DNA from: Acholoe squamosa
Lineage: Eukaryota; Annelida; Polychaeta; Phyllodocida; Polynoidae
NCBI GenBank assembly: GCA_949317995.1
Contig: OX439045.1
Location: 46,457,693 to 46,521,692 of the forward strand
Direction: 5' to 3'
DNA length: 64,000 nucleotides
The position numbers and the translations under genes are program-made. Shown piece after piece: positions 51,786 through 62,936 of this stretch. Position 1 is the first letter of the stretch; the number at the start of each line of letters is the position of its first letter. The notes under the pieces are model-generated. The model had not been told where the DNA came from. It ran no database searches and saw only the letters and a program-made list of their open reading frames with translations.

Positions 51786-53887
51786 TTACATTGGAAGCGC
51801 GTAACTAAGCACCGCATTTCTTAGCAATGCTGCATAACAAAGCAACAGCAAACAATTTTACACTCTCCCAGCAGATACTCTCGGATATTTGATTTTAGAG
51901 AATTTCTCTGAAACTACTAATCAGATCCTAACATATGACCTATCAAATGAAAGGGTCTCAGTGAGTCAAATCAAGATGTGGAATTAGTGAACAGTTCTTG
52001 TAATGAATGAAAACATGGCAGGCGCCGATAACTTTGAATTGGTATCCAAGATGGCAGACATTGCAATTTAGATTACAAATTTTGAGGTTATAAAACGTTT
52101 ATAAAGTGTAGATTAAAATAATATCCCAGTAGTGAAACATTAGTGCCAATCAGGTAGGTAATCGATTACTTTTTCATGATAATATTTTTGCTATGATGTA
52201 TAGATAACAGGTCGAGTTAGCTAGCACTTTCCGACCTGCTCCACAGCCTAAAAGTTTTGCTTCATCTGGTACCCCAAGGGTACTCTGGGCTGAAGCAGTC
52301 AATAAATTTGATTTCATAACCAGCGATCTAATAACCCATTTTTAAATATAGGGTAAAAAGAAATAGGTTATGCACAATGGGTTTGCCTCTTGAAACAAGA
52401 ATAAAGACCTAGTCCTTAAAGTGACACGAACGCTTTTTGATAACTTTATGACCACTACCAGTATCTTATCATTCTTAGCTGAGTGAATTTCAGGTTCAAG
52501 GCCATTTTGGTAGCTAATGTCTAATATAGTTTCCTCACCAATTTGATATCAAATAATGAATAAATGAATGTGTCCTTGCATGCCGAATATTTACACCAGA
52601 CACACATAGGGGACAGAAAGGATAAGATAGACCGGCATTAGTAACACATCGAGGAAATGTGCACTGTGTACGCTTTTATGTAAAGCAGTTTCTTCTGTAT
52701 CTTCGGGAAACTACAGCTAGAAAAATAAGAAGGCTTTTGGCAATCAAGACGCTATTGAAAGGATTTCATACTGATTTTTATTTCTGTTCCTCTTGGTCCT
52801 AGACAGCAAGAGGATTTGTAAAGATCACATCAGGCCCGCTCACAAGTTCAAAGATCCTTATATAGTGGAGACTGACGGCAATAACACGGCCAGGTAATAT
52901 GATATAAGGAGTAGTGTGGGCGTGAGCTAGTTGATGCAGCAGTTACCTACAGTAATACCTTATACAGACATAGCCAAACAGAAAAAAATTGATGTTTTTT
53001 CAGGTAGCCGGACATCACCTACCAAAGCAGGGCCTATCCTAAAAATCTCTTCAACTTTTTGAGATATGAAACCTCGATTTAGACCATTTCGGGAAAATTC
53101 TGATATATATATATTTCTGGGCGAGGAGTCATATTTGTGAGTCGATTCTAGGTATAGACTAACCTGAAACACATAGTTTGCCAAAGCCTCCAGAGGTGGA
53201 TCAGGTGAGATATTAATAAGGAGATAGGACGACTTGTGTACTACTGGCAGGAGTCTGAATTGAGAATTTAGGAGCTCATTGAAGTAACTTCCTCTGGGGA
53301 AAGTATTGTTTACTAGCAGAAATTTGAAAGGTCAGGGTTTGAGTCGTATTCATCTTACTTTCACTGTTAGACATTGCAGTTTGATATGACGTTTAGAGTT
53401 AATGGTTGGCTCATTCTTATTGTAAATGAGCTCAAAAATCACATCTTCTTATGGAAGAAGCTGCTTATAACCATTTAATGATTGTGTAATGCCTCATGTG
53501 TTATGTCCATTAATCATTGTGATGCATCAATTTAATACATTTATCACCTACCGGGGTGAATGGTCATGGGATACATTTTCATCGACTGACACCGATGGTC
53601 CTGTCTCCTATGAGAGCGAATGGAAAAACATTCAAGGGAGGTCATTCTCTATTATCTATTTCATTTTGATTTGATAACGGGTTATTTAAATTCATCTAAT
53701 TTAGTATCGAAATAAGTCACCTGACCAAGCGTACAGATCGAGAGAAGTTAGTGCATGGGGTTGTACCGATCGCCACTTCTTGGTTTAACCTATTGAGACT
53801 CTCGTATTCACATGAAATAAAGTGGTACAAAACAGTACTATTTTGGTGCATCACTCTTACCATTTTGGGTGTGTAAGGACTCCATAG

Positions 53888-54611
53888 TGGGCTGTGTGGG
53901 TTGTGTTTATATGTATATTAATGTGGTATAAGTTGTGTAGTTATTATCAGCTCACTCCGCTATTCTCACGTATTTGGGAAGACTAACTCTAGTGGTATGA
54001 TGTTGGCTCAGCCCATCCTTTTAACCAACACCAAGACGCCGATACAAGTCACCATTTATTGTTCATTGGTTATTCACAGTTACAGCTGATGATGAGTCCA
54101 CTCATGGTTGTACAGCTTCAACGACATCAGTCTATTCATATCAGCAGTTCATGTTTTAACAATCCGATGCTACTGGAGAGGTATAAGTGCCATAGAGATC
54201 CTGTTCAATCCGTTCTTACATTGGCTAAGTGTAATACTAAATACTAAACAGCTTCATCCTCGTCTACTCCAGGAGTATGTGTTGCCTCCTCGGCTGCTCC
54301 CACAATACTAACTCCTCCCTATCTCTTACCAACCCCTCACACCTCTCAGACGCCGGTGTTTGGCTCACCCGTATTCCCCCCTCCCCCTCTACAGAATCTA
54401 CCTGACCAGATCTCGTCGACTCCCCTCCGTCTACGCATTCCACAGCCTACCATAAACTCTATACTACCATAAACCCTATACAGGACTCCCATAGCACTCT
54501 CCCATATAGCATATAATAAATACACACATAATGCAGCATACAATAAATACCTACACAAGTGTACCCTGTTATACCCGTTCATTATAATTATTGGCTATTG
54601 ATGACAAAACA
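53888..54611 (-). repeat. 3' LTR of copy 2, 724 bp
   Basis: Reverse complement of the copy 1 LTR with the same TGTTTTGTC...CAGCCCA ends, but with scattered substitutions and small indels, most clearly around 54085-54160. Poly(A) signal at 54055-54060 (minus strand). Confidence 0.93.
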
Positions 54612-54621
54612 GGTGCGGGCG

Positions 54622-54674
54622 CTCCCCTCTTGTGACGCGAGTCACACCAATTGTCAAGCATAAATTATGCTTGA
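54622..54674 (-). promoter_or_regulatory. Purine tract and paired hairpins of copy 2
   Basis: CTCCCCTCTT (54622-54631) is the complement of the purine tract. The palindromes at 54631-54646 and 54654-54674 match those of copy 1. Confidence 0.55.
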
Positions 54675-55478
54675 ATACATCTTATGTATTGTTTTGTCAC
54701 TAATACCTGAGGTAATCATCGTTATTATATTATACATTTCAATATTTATTTATGTACATACATATGCAACACACTTATATAATACCATGCATTATTATTA
54801 TATATATTTTCCACACTGCATTGGTGACTTATTCTTAGCGCAAACTTGTCCTCTAACATATACTTTATTATTACAATTCTCTCATTTCTTGATTCTCAAT
54901 TTGTTTTTCTTTCCTTTGTTATTTATTTTACTCATTCACTCGCCTTTACTAAGCACTTTGTCCCATTCTATGTTTATATATTCTTTTTACTATCCTTACC
55001 CGGGAGTCGACACCAGTTGCACCCAATCGGGCCAATAAATCTCCTTACATCTGTCAACTCCTTGTTCCGAAACGTTCCCCTCTATCTACCCTTTGCCCCA
55101 AGCATCACTCTAAAACACACTCTAACGCGTCTTGGGTTACACCTGGCAACCTCTTACTTAACTCACGCGTGCACAGCTTGTCAACGAGTATATACATCAG
55201 AAATCTTTTCACTTGCCACATTACGTCGTAGTTAGTGTCTCATTAGTTGGTCGTACATTTAAATTACAGTTTCTTTTAGCTATATTATCTTACTTAATAA
55301 TATACACTGGCACCAATCCCAGACATTATATCAATTCATTTGTAGACAGTCTTTGTATTGTCTATTCCATCCTTTCGTCTCACGCCAGCTGCACGATATC
55401 TTTCTCCCCCCCCCTTTTCTCTTGTCCTGACACCGTCTATGCCAAGTCTCTATCATGATGGCGTTTTATTCATCACCT

Positions 55479-58235
55479 TCAGTCTCTTTCATTCAGGTCC
55501 ACGTACACCGATGACGATCCCGTCCTGGGATCTTGACCTCGCAGAGCCACGTTCACCGACTCTTTATGACCCTTGTTTACTGAATATGAGACAGCCGTAG
55601 CCCCATATGATTCTCCAGGTACTTCTGGTAACTGTCTTGATCTTCTTAACTGAGCCATGGCTCTGGCGTGTCCCGTGTCAGATAACTGATGTGTATTTAT
55701 CTCTCTGTTCCTTATTGGTGTCCAGCCCGCCGCTGATATCATCGGTATCTCTAGTGGTACACCTGTCGCCAGGCCCCCACTATACCTAATCAATCTTGTC
55801 ATCACCGTAAATCCATAGTCACCGTTCAGTATCCCTGCTAACTTCTTTGACACCTTCACAGTGGCCGGTAATGGCAATGGCACTGCGTTTTCCGCCGTTG
55901 CCATCTCAGTGGAATATAACACTCGACCCCACTGCACTGTAGCTATGTACTTCGGGCACGAATAGCTTATTGCTACGTCTCTAATAAGAGCCTGTTCTGC
56001 TGGTCTTTGAAATACCTGGTCCAAAGGCATTAGACTCTCCCCCAATGGTATTATTTCTGTGATCTCTTTAGTTGCCACCTGTAGATACAGTCCATCCACT
56101 GGTTGAAGCCTCTTTAGTTGTCGCACTTTCCTCACCAGTAACGCTATTATTATTATCAGTACTATCAATATCAATGATAACATAGCTATTGTCGTTTTGT
56201 GTTCCGGATCTTCTTCCTCATAATTACCTCCGACATCTTCACCGTATTTTTCATAGTCCCAAGTTTCTAGACTCCTTATTCTCATAGGCATTCTTGCTAA
56301 TATGTATGCCATTAATAGTCTTTTTAAACAAAAATATTGTACCACCATCAGAGTCATAACAATCACCCCTGCAATCATTATTGGTGAATAATCCCATAGT
56401 GATTCAGTAGGAAAATGGCCTCCACCACTCATGCCATCCAAATCAGGTAATGCCGATCCGTCTTCCATTGCACTCACCAAATTCTTCAGATTGACAGCTG
56501 CTGGCGACTGTTGTATCCTAGCCTTGTGCTTCATTTTGGTCTTTACTAATTTTGGCAACACTTCATCTTGCAATACCTCTACAGTTTCACCATTTAATAC
56601 GGCCTTTATCCATGTCAATTTCTTAACGCTGTTCATTTGTAGCAAATCGTTATTTACAAAAGTCACATTAGTTTCCATGTTCACATGACCACATCCTGCC
56701 AAACTGTAAGGCATCCACGCCCCGGCAGTCATGAATGCGCAATCACACCCAATGTTCAATATGGCGTAATGATGCATGTTCACCTTAACAGGTGGGCTTG
56801 ACTGACACATCAATTGACCTTGTATGTCGGGTCCCGATACCAAAGTACGACCCTTTCCCAGTGCTATCGCAAATGAAGGAAAATTTGGTTGCACTATATA
56901 GTTGATCTCACATGTTTCTGCTATGGCCACCTTGTCATTTCTTATTAGTGCCGCCATGCACCCTCGCTCGGCTATTTTTCTCATGTGTGGAATATCTGGG
57001 CATACTGCTATTGAGTTGCCATGGCAACGCGCCCAATTCACCACTGGCTCTGATATATAATACCGCCCATTCTTTGATATGGCTACTTCTGATGGCAATC
57101 CCTCTATTCTCGTCCCGTCAGCTTCTTTATTGGCCAGCCGCACTGGTACTGGAAACACCTTTACAGAGTATACACAAAATATGTGTTCCTCTGACACCAC
57201 CGGAATCCTTATCTGCATTTTTACACGACCTTGGTGCTGATATACTCGCACCACACTATTATCATAGTAATATTCCGGATCAGTAAAAGCGACTCTAAAT
57301 CGTGGGTACGTAGCCTTTAGATATACTTCAGTGTTGATTATAGCTTCTTTCAAATCTTCTCTAGTGACCAATTTTGAGGATAGTTTTCTTCGTGATGCCA
57401 ATCTTACCTCAGCTGCCATATCCTTTATCTCAATGAGTTCATTTAATAAATGTATAATATACCCCCATTTGACCCTTGTCAGCAGGCTTTCATGGTTGTA
57501 TACAATGGATAGTTCATATAATGCCACACTGTGCATAGTTTGAGTTCTTTCCAGCAACTTCCGTCTCTTCAATGATATCTTAGCCATTTCATACAATTGT
57601 AACTGTCTATCAGCCAACTCTCCCACTTCCGCCATGACGTCCTCCAAGCCATTGCTAGTACTTGTGGCCAATGTTTTAATAACATCACGCATCTTATAAT
57701 ATGATGTCTTCAGTAATTGAATATCCTTTTCATTTCTGGCTACATCATCAGCTCTCCCAGTGCCAAAAATATAGTACGACAACTCTCCTATAATATTTAG
57801 ACCCGGTATACCTGCTCTCTTAGACCTTTTGACTTGTTGTTGTTCAGGTATGTTTTCCATCAGCTTTTCCACTTCCTCCTCTCTGGCCTGTATTAATTTT
57901 CTAATAATTTGATTCAGCCATTCTTCTTTCTGTTTGATGTTGTCACAGGTATCTTCAAATAATAAGGTTCTGTTATGATGTTGAATATCACACATAACCT
58001 GCATGTTCTTCACACATTGTTCATAAATACTTTCCATTTCCGGCTCTGGTAATCTATCTGGTATCTCTAATACAAACACTTGTGACACATGATTGTGCTC
58101 AGCCGTAGAAATACGTCTACCAGGTTGCAAAATGACACCTAATTCGGCTCTCTCTAAAGTCTCGAAAGTGTGCCTTCCAGCATCTACCACACCCCACAAG
58201 GAACATAAGACACATAGTATAGTTAGCCACGCCAT
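55479..58235 (-). CDS. env: Envelope glycoprotein, copy 2
   Basis: 918 aa, intact, with the same signal peptide, RSKR furin-type site, fusion-peptide-like region, two transmembrane segments and long tail as copy 1. I count about six residue differences, mostly conservative: one in the second transmembrane helix pair, an L/Q and an M/R change in the tail. Such conservation in two copies with otherwise diverged parts points to recent common ancestry of this block or selection on it. Confidence 0.9.
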   Translation of the reverse strand: MAWLTILCVLCSLWGVVDAGRHTFETLERAELGVILQPGRRISTAEHNHVSQVFVLEIPDRLPEPEMESIYEQCVKNMQVMCDIQHHNRTLLFEDTCDNIKQKEEWLNQIIRKLIQAREEEVEKLMENIPEQQQVKRSKRAGIPGLNIIGELSYYIFGTGRADDVARNEKDIQLLKTSYYKMRDVIKTLATSTSNGLEDVMAEVGELADRQLQLYEMAKISLKRRKLLERTQTMHSVALYELSIVYNHESLLTRVKWGYIIHLLNELIEIKDMAAEVRLASRRKLSSKLVTREDLKEAIINTEVYLKATYPRFRVAFTDPEYYYDNSVVRVYQHQGRVKMQIRIPVVSEEHIFCVYSVKVFPVPVRLANKEADGTRIEGLPSEVAISKNGRYYISEPVVNWARCHGNSIAVCPDIPHMRKIAERGCMAALIRNDKVAIAETCEINYIVQPNFPSFAIALGKGRTLVSGPDIQGQLMCQSSPPVKVNMHHYAILNIGCDCAFMTAGAWMPYSLAGCGHVNMETNVTFVNNDLLQMNSVKKLTWIKAVLNGETVEVLQDEVLPKLVKTKMKHKARIQQSPAAVNLKNLVSAMEDGSALPDLDGMSGGGHFPTESLWDYSPIMIAGVIVMTLMVVQYFCLKRLLMAYILARMPMRIRSLETWDYEKYGEDVGGNYEEEDPEHKTTIAMLSLILIVLIIIIALLVRKVRQLKRLQPVDGLYLQVATKEITEIIPLGESLMPLDQVFQRPAEQALIRDVAISYSCPKYIATVQWGRVLYSTEMATAENAVPLPLPATVKVSKKLAGILNGDYGFTVMTRLIRYSGGLATGVPLEIPMISAAGWTPIRNREINTHQLSDTGHARAMAQLRRSRQLPEVPGESYGATAVSYSVNKGHKESVNVALRGQDPRTGSSSVYVDLNERD

Positions 58236-58645
58236 TTCCTTCTTATTATGGCTTCCGGTTACAGTTCGAGTTGGGCTACTACGACTCCTAACTGATCGCT
58301 CCTGGAATTTTTTTATGGATCTTGAACACTTAATAAGCCCTATCGTGTCAGATAGTTCACCAGTTCATGACCCTTTTACCCCTTCTTGTATATATTTTCC
58401 CGTCACTCTGAACACGTGTGCCTTCCTCTCCTATCTAGCTGTACGTCTCTTCCATCTGATAACACCAATTTATTGGATTGGAGTCTTTGTCTCAGCGACT
58501 CCTCCTAATGTGCCCTCAATTTTTTTTTTTACTATAGTTTTCACTATATTTTTGTTTTCTTATTTCAACTTCCCATCCCCTTTGGTTAGATACCTAGAAT
58601 TAAATTCTCAGTCGATGCTTGACTTCCACCCTGTTCGCACTGAAG

Positions 58646-60541
58646 ATGGCTAGCTATTCCAGCGTTTCTGTCAATGGCGCACTCGTCTATCTCCCGATAG
58701 ATCGTCTCCAGCCCGGCTTCACCTACATCGTCGGCTGCAGAGACCTGTCCTCCACAGATGCTAACGTTACTCCGTGCATGCTAGTATGCACCGGACCGCA
58801 AGGCGCGACCATGCCCTCACACACCACCATTCGAGATCATCTACGCTTAGCTTGTAACATGACTGATATGACACTGCGCGTCATCCACCTGGATGGGATG
58901 CCCGATCCCAGTTACCGCCTGCAATCAACTGCTGCTGTTCCACCTATTCCTACTCCTGCTTATCAACCAGCTTATGTCGACATCACTCCGCCTCCAGTCA
59001 ACCCTACCACTCCTTTCGTGCCACCTTGGAATCCCACTCTGATGTCGCCCATAGGTGCGCGTCCCACCTATAGCGCTATAGTGCCTGCTACCTCTGCTCC
59101 AAGCCTCGCATCCACCTTTACCTCCAATGCGCTACCAACTTGCACAGCGACCCTTCCTCTACGAGTGGACACCTCCCACCAATATTCTCTGCCTGCCAAC
59201 TTCGCTGTGTCATCAACTTCTCGTCCATTGCCACCTCAGCATCACTCTTCATATGTAGACTACAATGTGTTTTCTCACCTTCCTGCTACTTCCGGTGTTT
59301 CGCCCTTACCATACACACCGTTGCTAACCACCACTGCACCTCTGACGTCCAGAACAACCCTAACATCCACATTTACCTATTCTGCCGCTGCTTCTCGTCC
59401 CTTTTCTACTACCAGCGCCACTACTTCCGGTCAGTTTCCTGCTGTATCTTCATTAATGATGCCTCACATCACCATCCGAGCTGCTCCAGCTGCAGATGCC
59501 CGCGCCACCTCGGCTTCTAGGTCTCCGTCTTCCTGTCTGCATACGCCCGCTTTGGCCCTGACCTCTTCCTCTTCCGGTCAGTTTACTTCATCTTCATCCA
59601 CTGCAGCTTCACTTCCACACCTTCCAGTAATGTCGCCCTCGTTCTGGAGTACTCTGGCTATCTCACCTGGACATCCACCCTTCTCACCGTTGACCTGTCA
59701 TTCCAGCACCATGGCCTCTTCCTCACGACTGACTCACAGTTCTTCCACCATCATATCTCTCTTGACATCTTCATCTGCTACCACTACGCGACATCATCCC
59801 TATCAACTTTCTGCCAGACCACAAACCTCCCGTTCTTCTAATCTTGGAGGTCCTATCCTTCCAACATTGTCTTCCCCAGCTTCTACCCTCTCGCAGAAGT
59901 AAGTATATTTCCCTAGTGATTCATACTTTGATTCCTAGAGACGCTCACTTCGTTCTTGTAATAAGATACTATACACATATTTTCTTTTAAAATATCTGCA
60001 TAAGCTAACTCTATAAAGTCGCTGAGCTCCTCTGATTTGTGAGTAGTGGCGATCACATTCACAGTCTCAGGTGTATAACTGATCTCATTAATACACCCCT
60101 ATGACTGAATTTTATGTGTCCTAATACCTTCTTAGAAAAGAATTTCACTCACACTTATTTTTGAATATATATCTACAGCTATAGACATCGTATTTCTTTT
60201 CTCAGAGTCTGGGCTTCCTAAATAATTAAACCATTATAGGCTCTGGTTCTTTAACAGAATGCCTTACTTCTGGACAAATATATCCTTTAAATTTAGGCCT
60301 CTTAATTATGGACCTTGTTACTGGAGTCATTCTATGTGTGTCGCGACTGTGGTCCTGCTGGTTCCGACTAGTGTTTCCATTCACCCTTAGACAACTTATA
60401 AGGTGCCCCATAGTGGTTGCCTCCTGTATGTGATGCACTTCTTTCTCTTTATCTCATATACCTGCTTTATTTACTATCTTCAGTTCTTCTCCCGCTTCAT
60501 CTGCTGATGATGATGATGCCTCTACTCCTACTAGTCCTTAA
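58646..60541 (+). CDS. Antisense gene of copy 2, two exons (about 436 aa)
   Basis: Plus strand of the window, opposite to the element. Exon 1 is 58646-59898 (417 codons plus 2 nt); donor GTAAGT at 59899; acceptor TTTACTATCTTCAG ending at 60483; exon 2 is 60484-60554 with TAA at 60539-60541 and a further donor-like CAG|GTATGT at 60555. Intron and exon lengths equal those of copy 1. The N-terminal 100 and C-terminal 130 residues are nearly the same as in copy 1; the middle is strongly changed and one codon longer. A 12-codon uORF (58615-58653) overlaps the start. The track of substitutions without stops supports translation. Confidence 0.65.
60226..60411 (-). CDS. Accessory ORF D, copy 2 (61 aa)
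   Basis: Same product as 42692-42877 with no residue change that I can see, inside the antisense gene's intron. Preservation may reflect youth of the copies rather than function. Confidence 0.4.
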   Translation of the reverse strand: MGHLISCLRVNGNTSRNQQDHSRDTHRMTPVTRSIIKRPKFKGYICPEVRHSVKEPEPIMV

Positions 60542-61104
60542 ATCTTCACTTCAGGTATGTATTTATATTAAATGCATCCTAAATGGATCCGACCTTTTAC
60601 AATTTTCCACAAACTGTATTAAGTAGTTAAGTCTTATCCATAGAGTAGGGTGTATCTGAGCCTTAATATCTCTACCCTCTCTACAGTGGGCGATGATTCC
60701 TTTCCTTCAGTAAATTATTACTGATCTCCATTAATTCATCTCAACCGCCATGAACCTTCCGTTGTCTATGATCCAGGCTTTTCCACTAGAACTCATGTTT
60801 ATAGCTTATCTAAACTGCTGATTATGTTGTCTTGTCTTGGTTATGTCCACGTAGCATGCTGGTTGTTCTATCTTGTTAAACTTTTGAGTGTAGTCTGTAT
60901 CTGTTGCTTGCCGATGTCTGTACAGCTGGAGTTCCACTCCTACACTGCCAACTGTCTTGCTTGTCATTGCATCTTATCTCTTTCTTTACCTGCGCATGTC
61001 TGCTCTCTTCCCCCCCCCCCTCTTCTGTTACTGGGCTCTTAATATACATATGTCTGTCTCAGTGTCCGGCACTTCCCCCCCCCCCCTTTTTCTCACTCTC
61101 GTGT

Positions 61105-61446
61105 TCATTCCCCCGCTGGCTCTGTTTCCGCGCCGTCATTCTCGCGCTGTCTTTTCTGTCTCTTTCCTCCTGTACCCCATTCCTTCCAGGCATCTGGAGC
61201 TGCAAATACTGCCATGGTTATTTGCTGTATCTTCCATGCAGTATTCTTACTTTCCTCAGGTAACTTCCTAACCCAAGTTTTCACTTCACCTTTCATTCCC
61301 CACAATAATAATGCCACATATTCCATTTCCCCTAGATCATATATTCTCTTAATCAAATCCATGTCGTAGAAATATTCTTCTATCTTTTCTCCTGGTGCTC
61401 CTCTAAAGGTAGGTGGCGTTATACTGATACCTGCCATTTTGTACAT
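61105..61446 (-). CDS. Accessory ORF C: intact capsid-like mini-Gag (113 aa)
   Basis: Intact here. Residues about 10-95 parallel the N-terminal part of this element's own Gag capsid: PTFRGAPGEKIEEYF against PSFNGESGEDYRRYF, and WGMKGEVKTWVRKLPEE against LGLKKGASKWMDGIPEG, with similar spacing and the same run of following helices (QQITMAVFAAPDAWKEW against KVVAIVKRVFEDKRPLW). The C-terminus is basic then acidic (KRQKRQRENDGAETEPAGE). There is no zinc knuckle. It looks like a diverged partial duplication of gag, which could modify capsid assembly or block rival elements. Function is inferred only. Confidence 0.75.
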   Translation of the reverse strand: MYKMAGISITPPTFRGAPGEKIEEYFYDMDLIKRIYDLGEMEYVALLLWGMKGEVKTWVRKLPEESKNTAWKIQQITMAVFAAPDAWKEWGTGGKRQKRQRENDGAETEPAGE

Positions 61447-61537
61447 TTCTTCAACCCCTCATAACGTTCCCTTAACAGGTATTGTATTTTATAACCATAC
61501 AGTCCCTCTGTTCCTTTCCTATCAACTCATATCCTTT

Positions 61538-62023
61538 CTAGTTATATTTATCAAAGTCTTCAGTTACATCCTCCTCCTCCAGGGTCGTCTCATTGTCTTT
61601 AACCCCGGATGTTAATACTCCTTGGGTGATATGCTTTCCCTTTTGCTTCAGTTTGAACATTTCCCAAGTTTCATCTCTTTGTCTACACTGCCTGCATCGT
61701 TTCCCTCTACTAGTCTTGCCATGCCTCCTACACTTTCTTGAGAAAAAGAATGCATTAGTCACACTCCCTACTCCATATTTAAAATGATGTCTATTTACTT
61801 GTTCCCTCAAATATCTTGGCAATCTCGCGATGTCCAATTTCAGTTTTGATATTTTCTGCATTACTATATCCTGTAACGTCGCCCCATTGTATCTGAATAC
61901 CTTCGGCAATGAATATCCAAATCCATATATAGCATCCAGCGCGTCTTCTACCTGTTGTCCCCTATATCTCCCTGCCTTTACTATAGATGGTGCTCTCTTT
62001 CCCGCTTCCTCACTAGTGGACAT
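61538..62023 (-). CDS. Accessory ORF B, copy 2 (161 aa)
   Basis: Same TAATG overlap with ORF A, same CX2HX8CX2C basic cluster; a few substitutions (for example D/E near the start, R/G in the basic stretch, R/K near the end). Confidence 0.75.
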   Translation of the reverse strand: MSTSEEAGKRAPSIVKAGRYRGQQVEDALDAIYGFGYSLPKVFRYNGATLQDIVMQKISKLKLDIARLPRYLREQVNRHHFKYGVGSVTNAFFFSRKCRRHGKTSRGKRCRQCRQRDETWEMFKLKQKGKHITQGVLTSGVKDNETTLEEEDVTEDFDKYN

Positions 62024-62610
62024 TATATGAGATGTTTTATCCCATGTACCTGTTCCAGGTGTTTGGCCGCTCCTGCCGCTGTTGCTGTTGTTCTGCCACA
62101 AATGTGACAGAGCCTTGAGGTCACTTGTCTTCTACTATAATACTCTTCTATCAATATGTCATCCAATCTGATTGATGTATCCAGCACAAATTCATCGTCT
62201 TTACTATAAAATATTGATGGTTCTGTCTGTGTCGCTGTTTCTGTGGTCTGAGTCTCTCTCTTAATTATACCACCGGTGCCTTGTAGAGTGGCATCCAACA
62301 ACCACTCCCATTCTGTCTGTCCCACAGTGATGTCACGTATGCTATCCCATATGTTTCCCTGATGATTTACCAGGACCTCGGCTTGAGCTGCTTCCACCAC
62401 CTGTATTGGCTCTTGCGCTGAGCTTGGTTGGCCTGACGTTGAAGTCGCACCAAATCCTTTTTCATTTGTTTCTGTTGTTGTTGAACTTGCTGCAGACACT
62501 GTGCTCCTTTCATTGTAAGTGCTATTGCAATAGTTGTCTTGAATCATCCACGTATTATAGTATTGTTGGTATTGCTGTTCTCCAACACTATCGTACCAGC
62601 TATCTGCCAT
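62023..62610 (-). CDS. Accessory ORF A, copy 2: C2H2 zinc-finger protein (195 aa)
   Basis: Matches copy 1 with about two substitutions (I/V near residue 9, T/A near 64). Zinc-finger ligands and spacing are unchanged. Confidence 0.8.
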   Translation of the reverse strand: MADSWYDSVGEQQYQQYYNTWMIQDNYCNSTYNERSTVSAASSTTTETNEKGFGATSTSGQPSSAQEPIQVVEAAQAEVLVNHQGNIWDSIRDITVGQTEWEWLLDATLQGTGGIIKRETQTTETATQTEPSIFYSKDDEFVLDTSIRLDDILIEEYYSRRQVTSRLCHICGRTTATAAGAAKHLEQVHGIKHLI

Positions 62611-62717
62611 TCGTCCATCAGCACCTGCTATTTACTGTGAGGTCTTATCTCGTCCCTCGTTGTGCGCGCACTGCCACCTCCTGATGCATCTCCTCCTGCA
62701 TATACCTGTTGCGCTGG

Positions 62718-62740
62718 CCTCCCCCCCCCTCCCTTCTTTT
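62718..62740 (-). repeat. Homopurine tract of copy 2 (C run on plus strand)
   Basis: CCTCCCCCCCCCTCCC corresponds to the purine tract at 40361-40380 of copy 1. Similar runs at about 61010-61022 and 61073-61087 match 42001-42090. Confidence 0.5.
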
Positions 62741-62936
62741 CCTACCTTGCCCTACTTTTCCCTTTTCTTTGTGTATCGCCCTCCTTTCCGTCTACCTGCA
62801 TGAGTCAGCTTGACCTGCTCCTCCGGGCGGCCCCTCCCCCTTCGGCACCTGCATCACCCCCCCTTCTCCCTCATAGCAACACACGTGAATACTACAGGAT
62901 TATCGCCCATCCTGTAGCATCCCGTCTAAGCTCGCC

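Larger units (their letters stand above)
49691..53887. other. Non-coding spacer between the two retroelement copies
   Basis: No supported gene. It holds a promoter-type cluster at 50143-50302 and a CTCF-like motif at 51771-51785, both listed. The rest is AT-rich single-copy sequence. The four bases before the copy 2 LTR (ATAG, 53884-53887) are its presumed target duplicate; the partner is outside the window. Confidence 0.5.
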
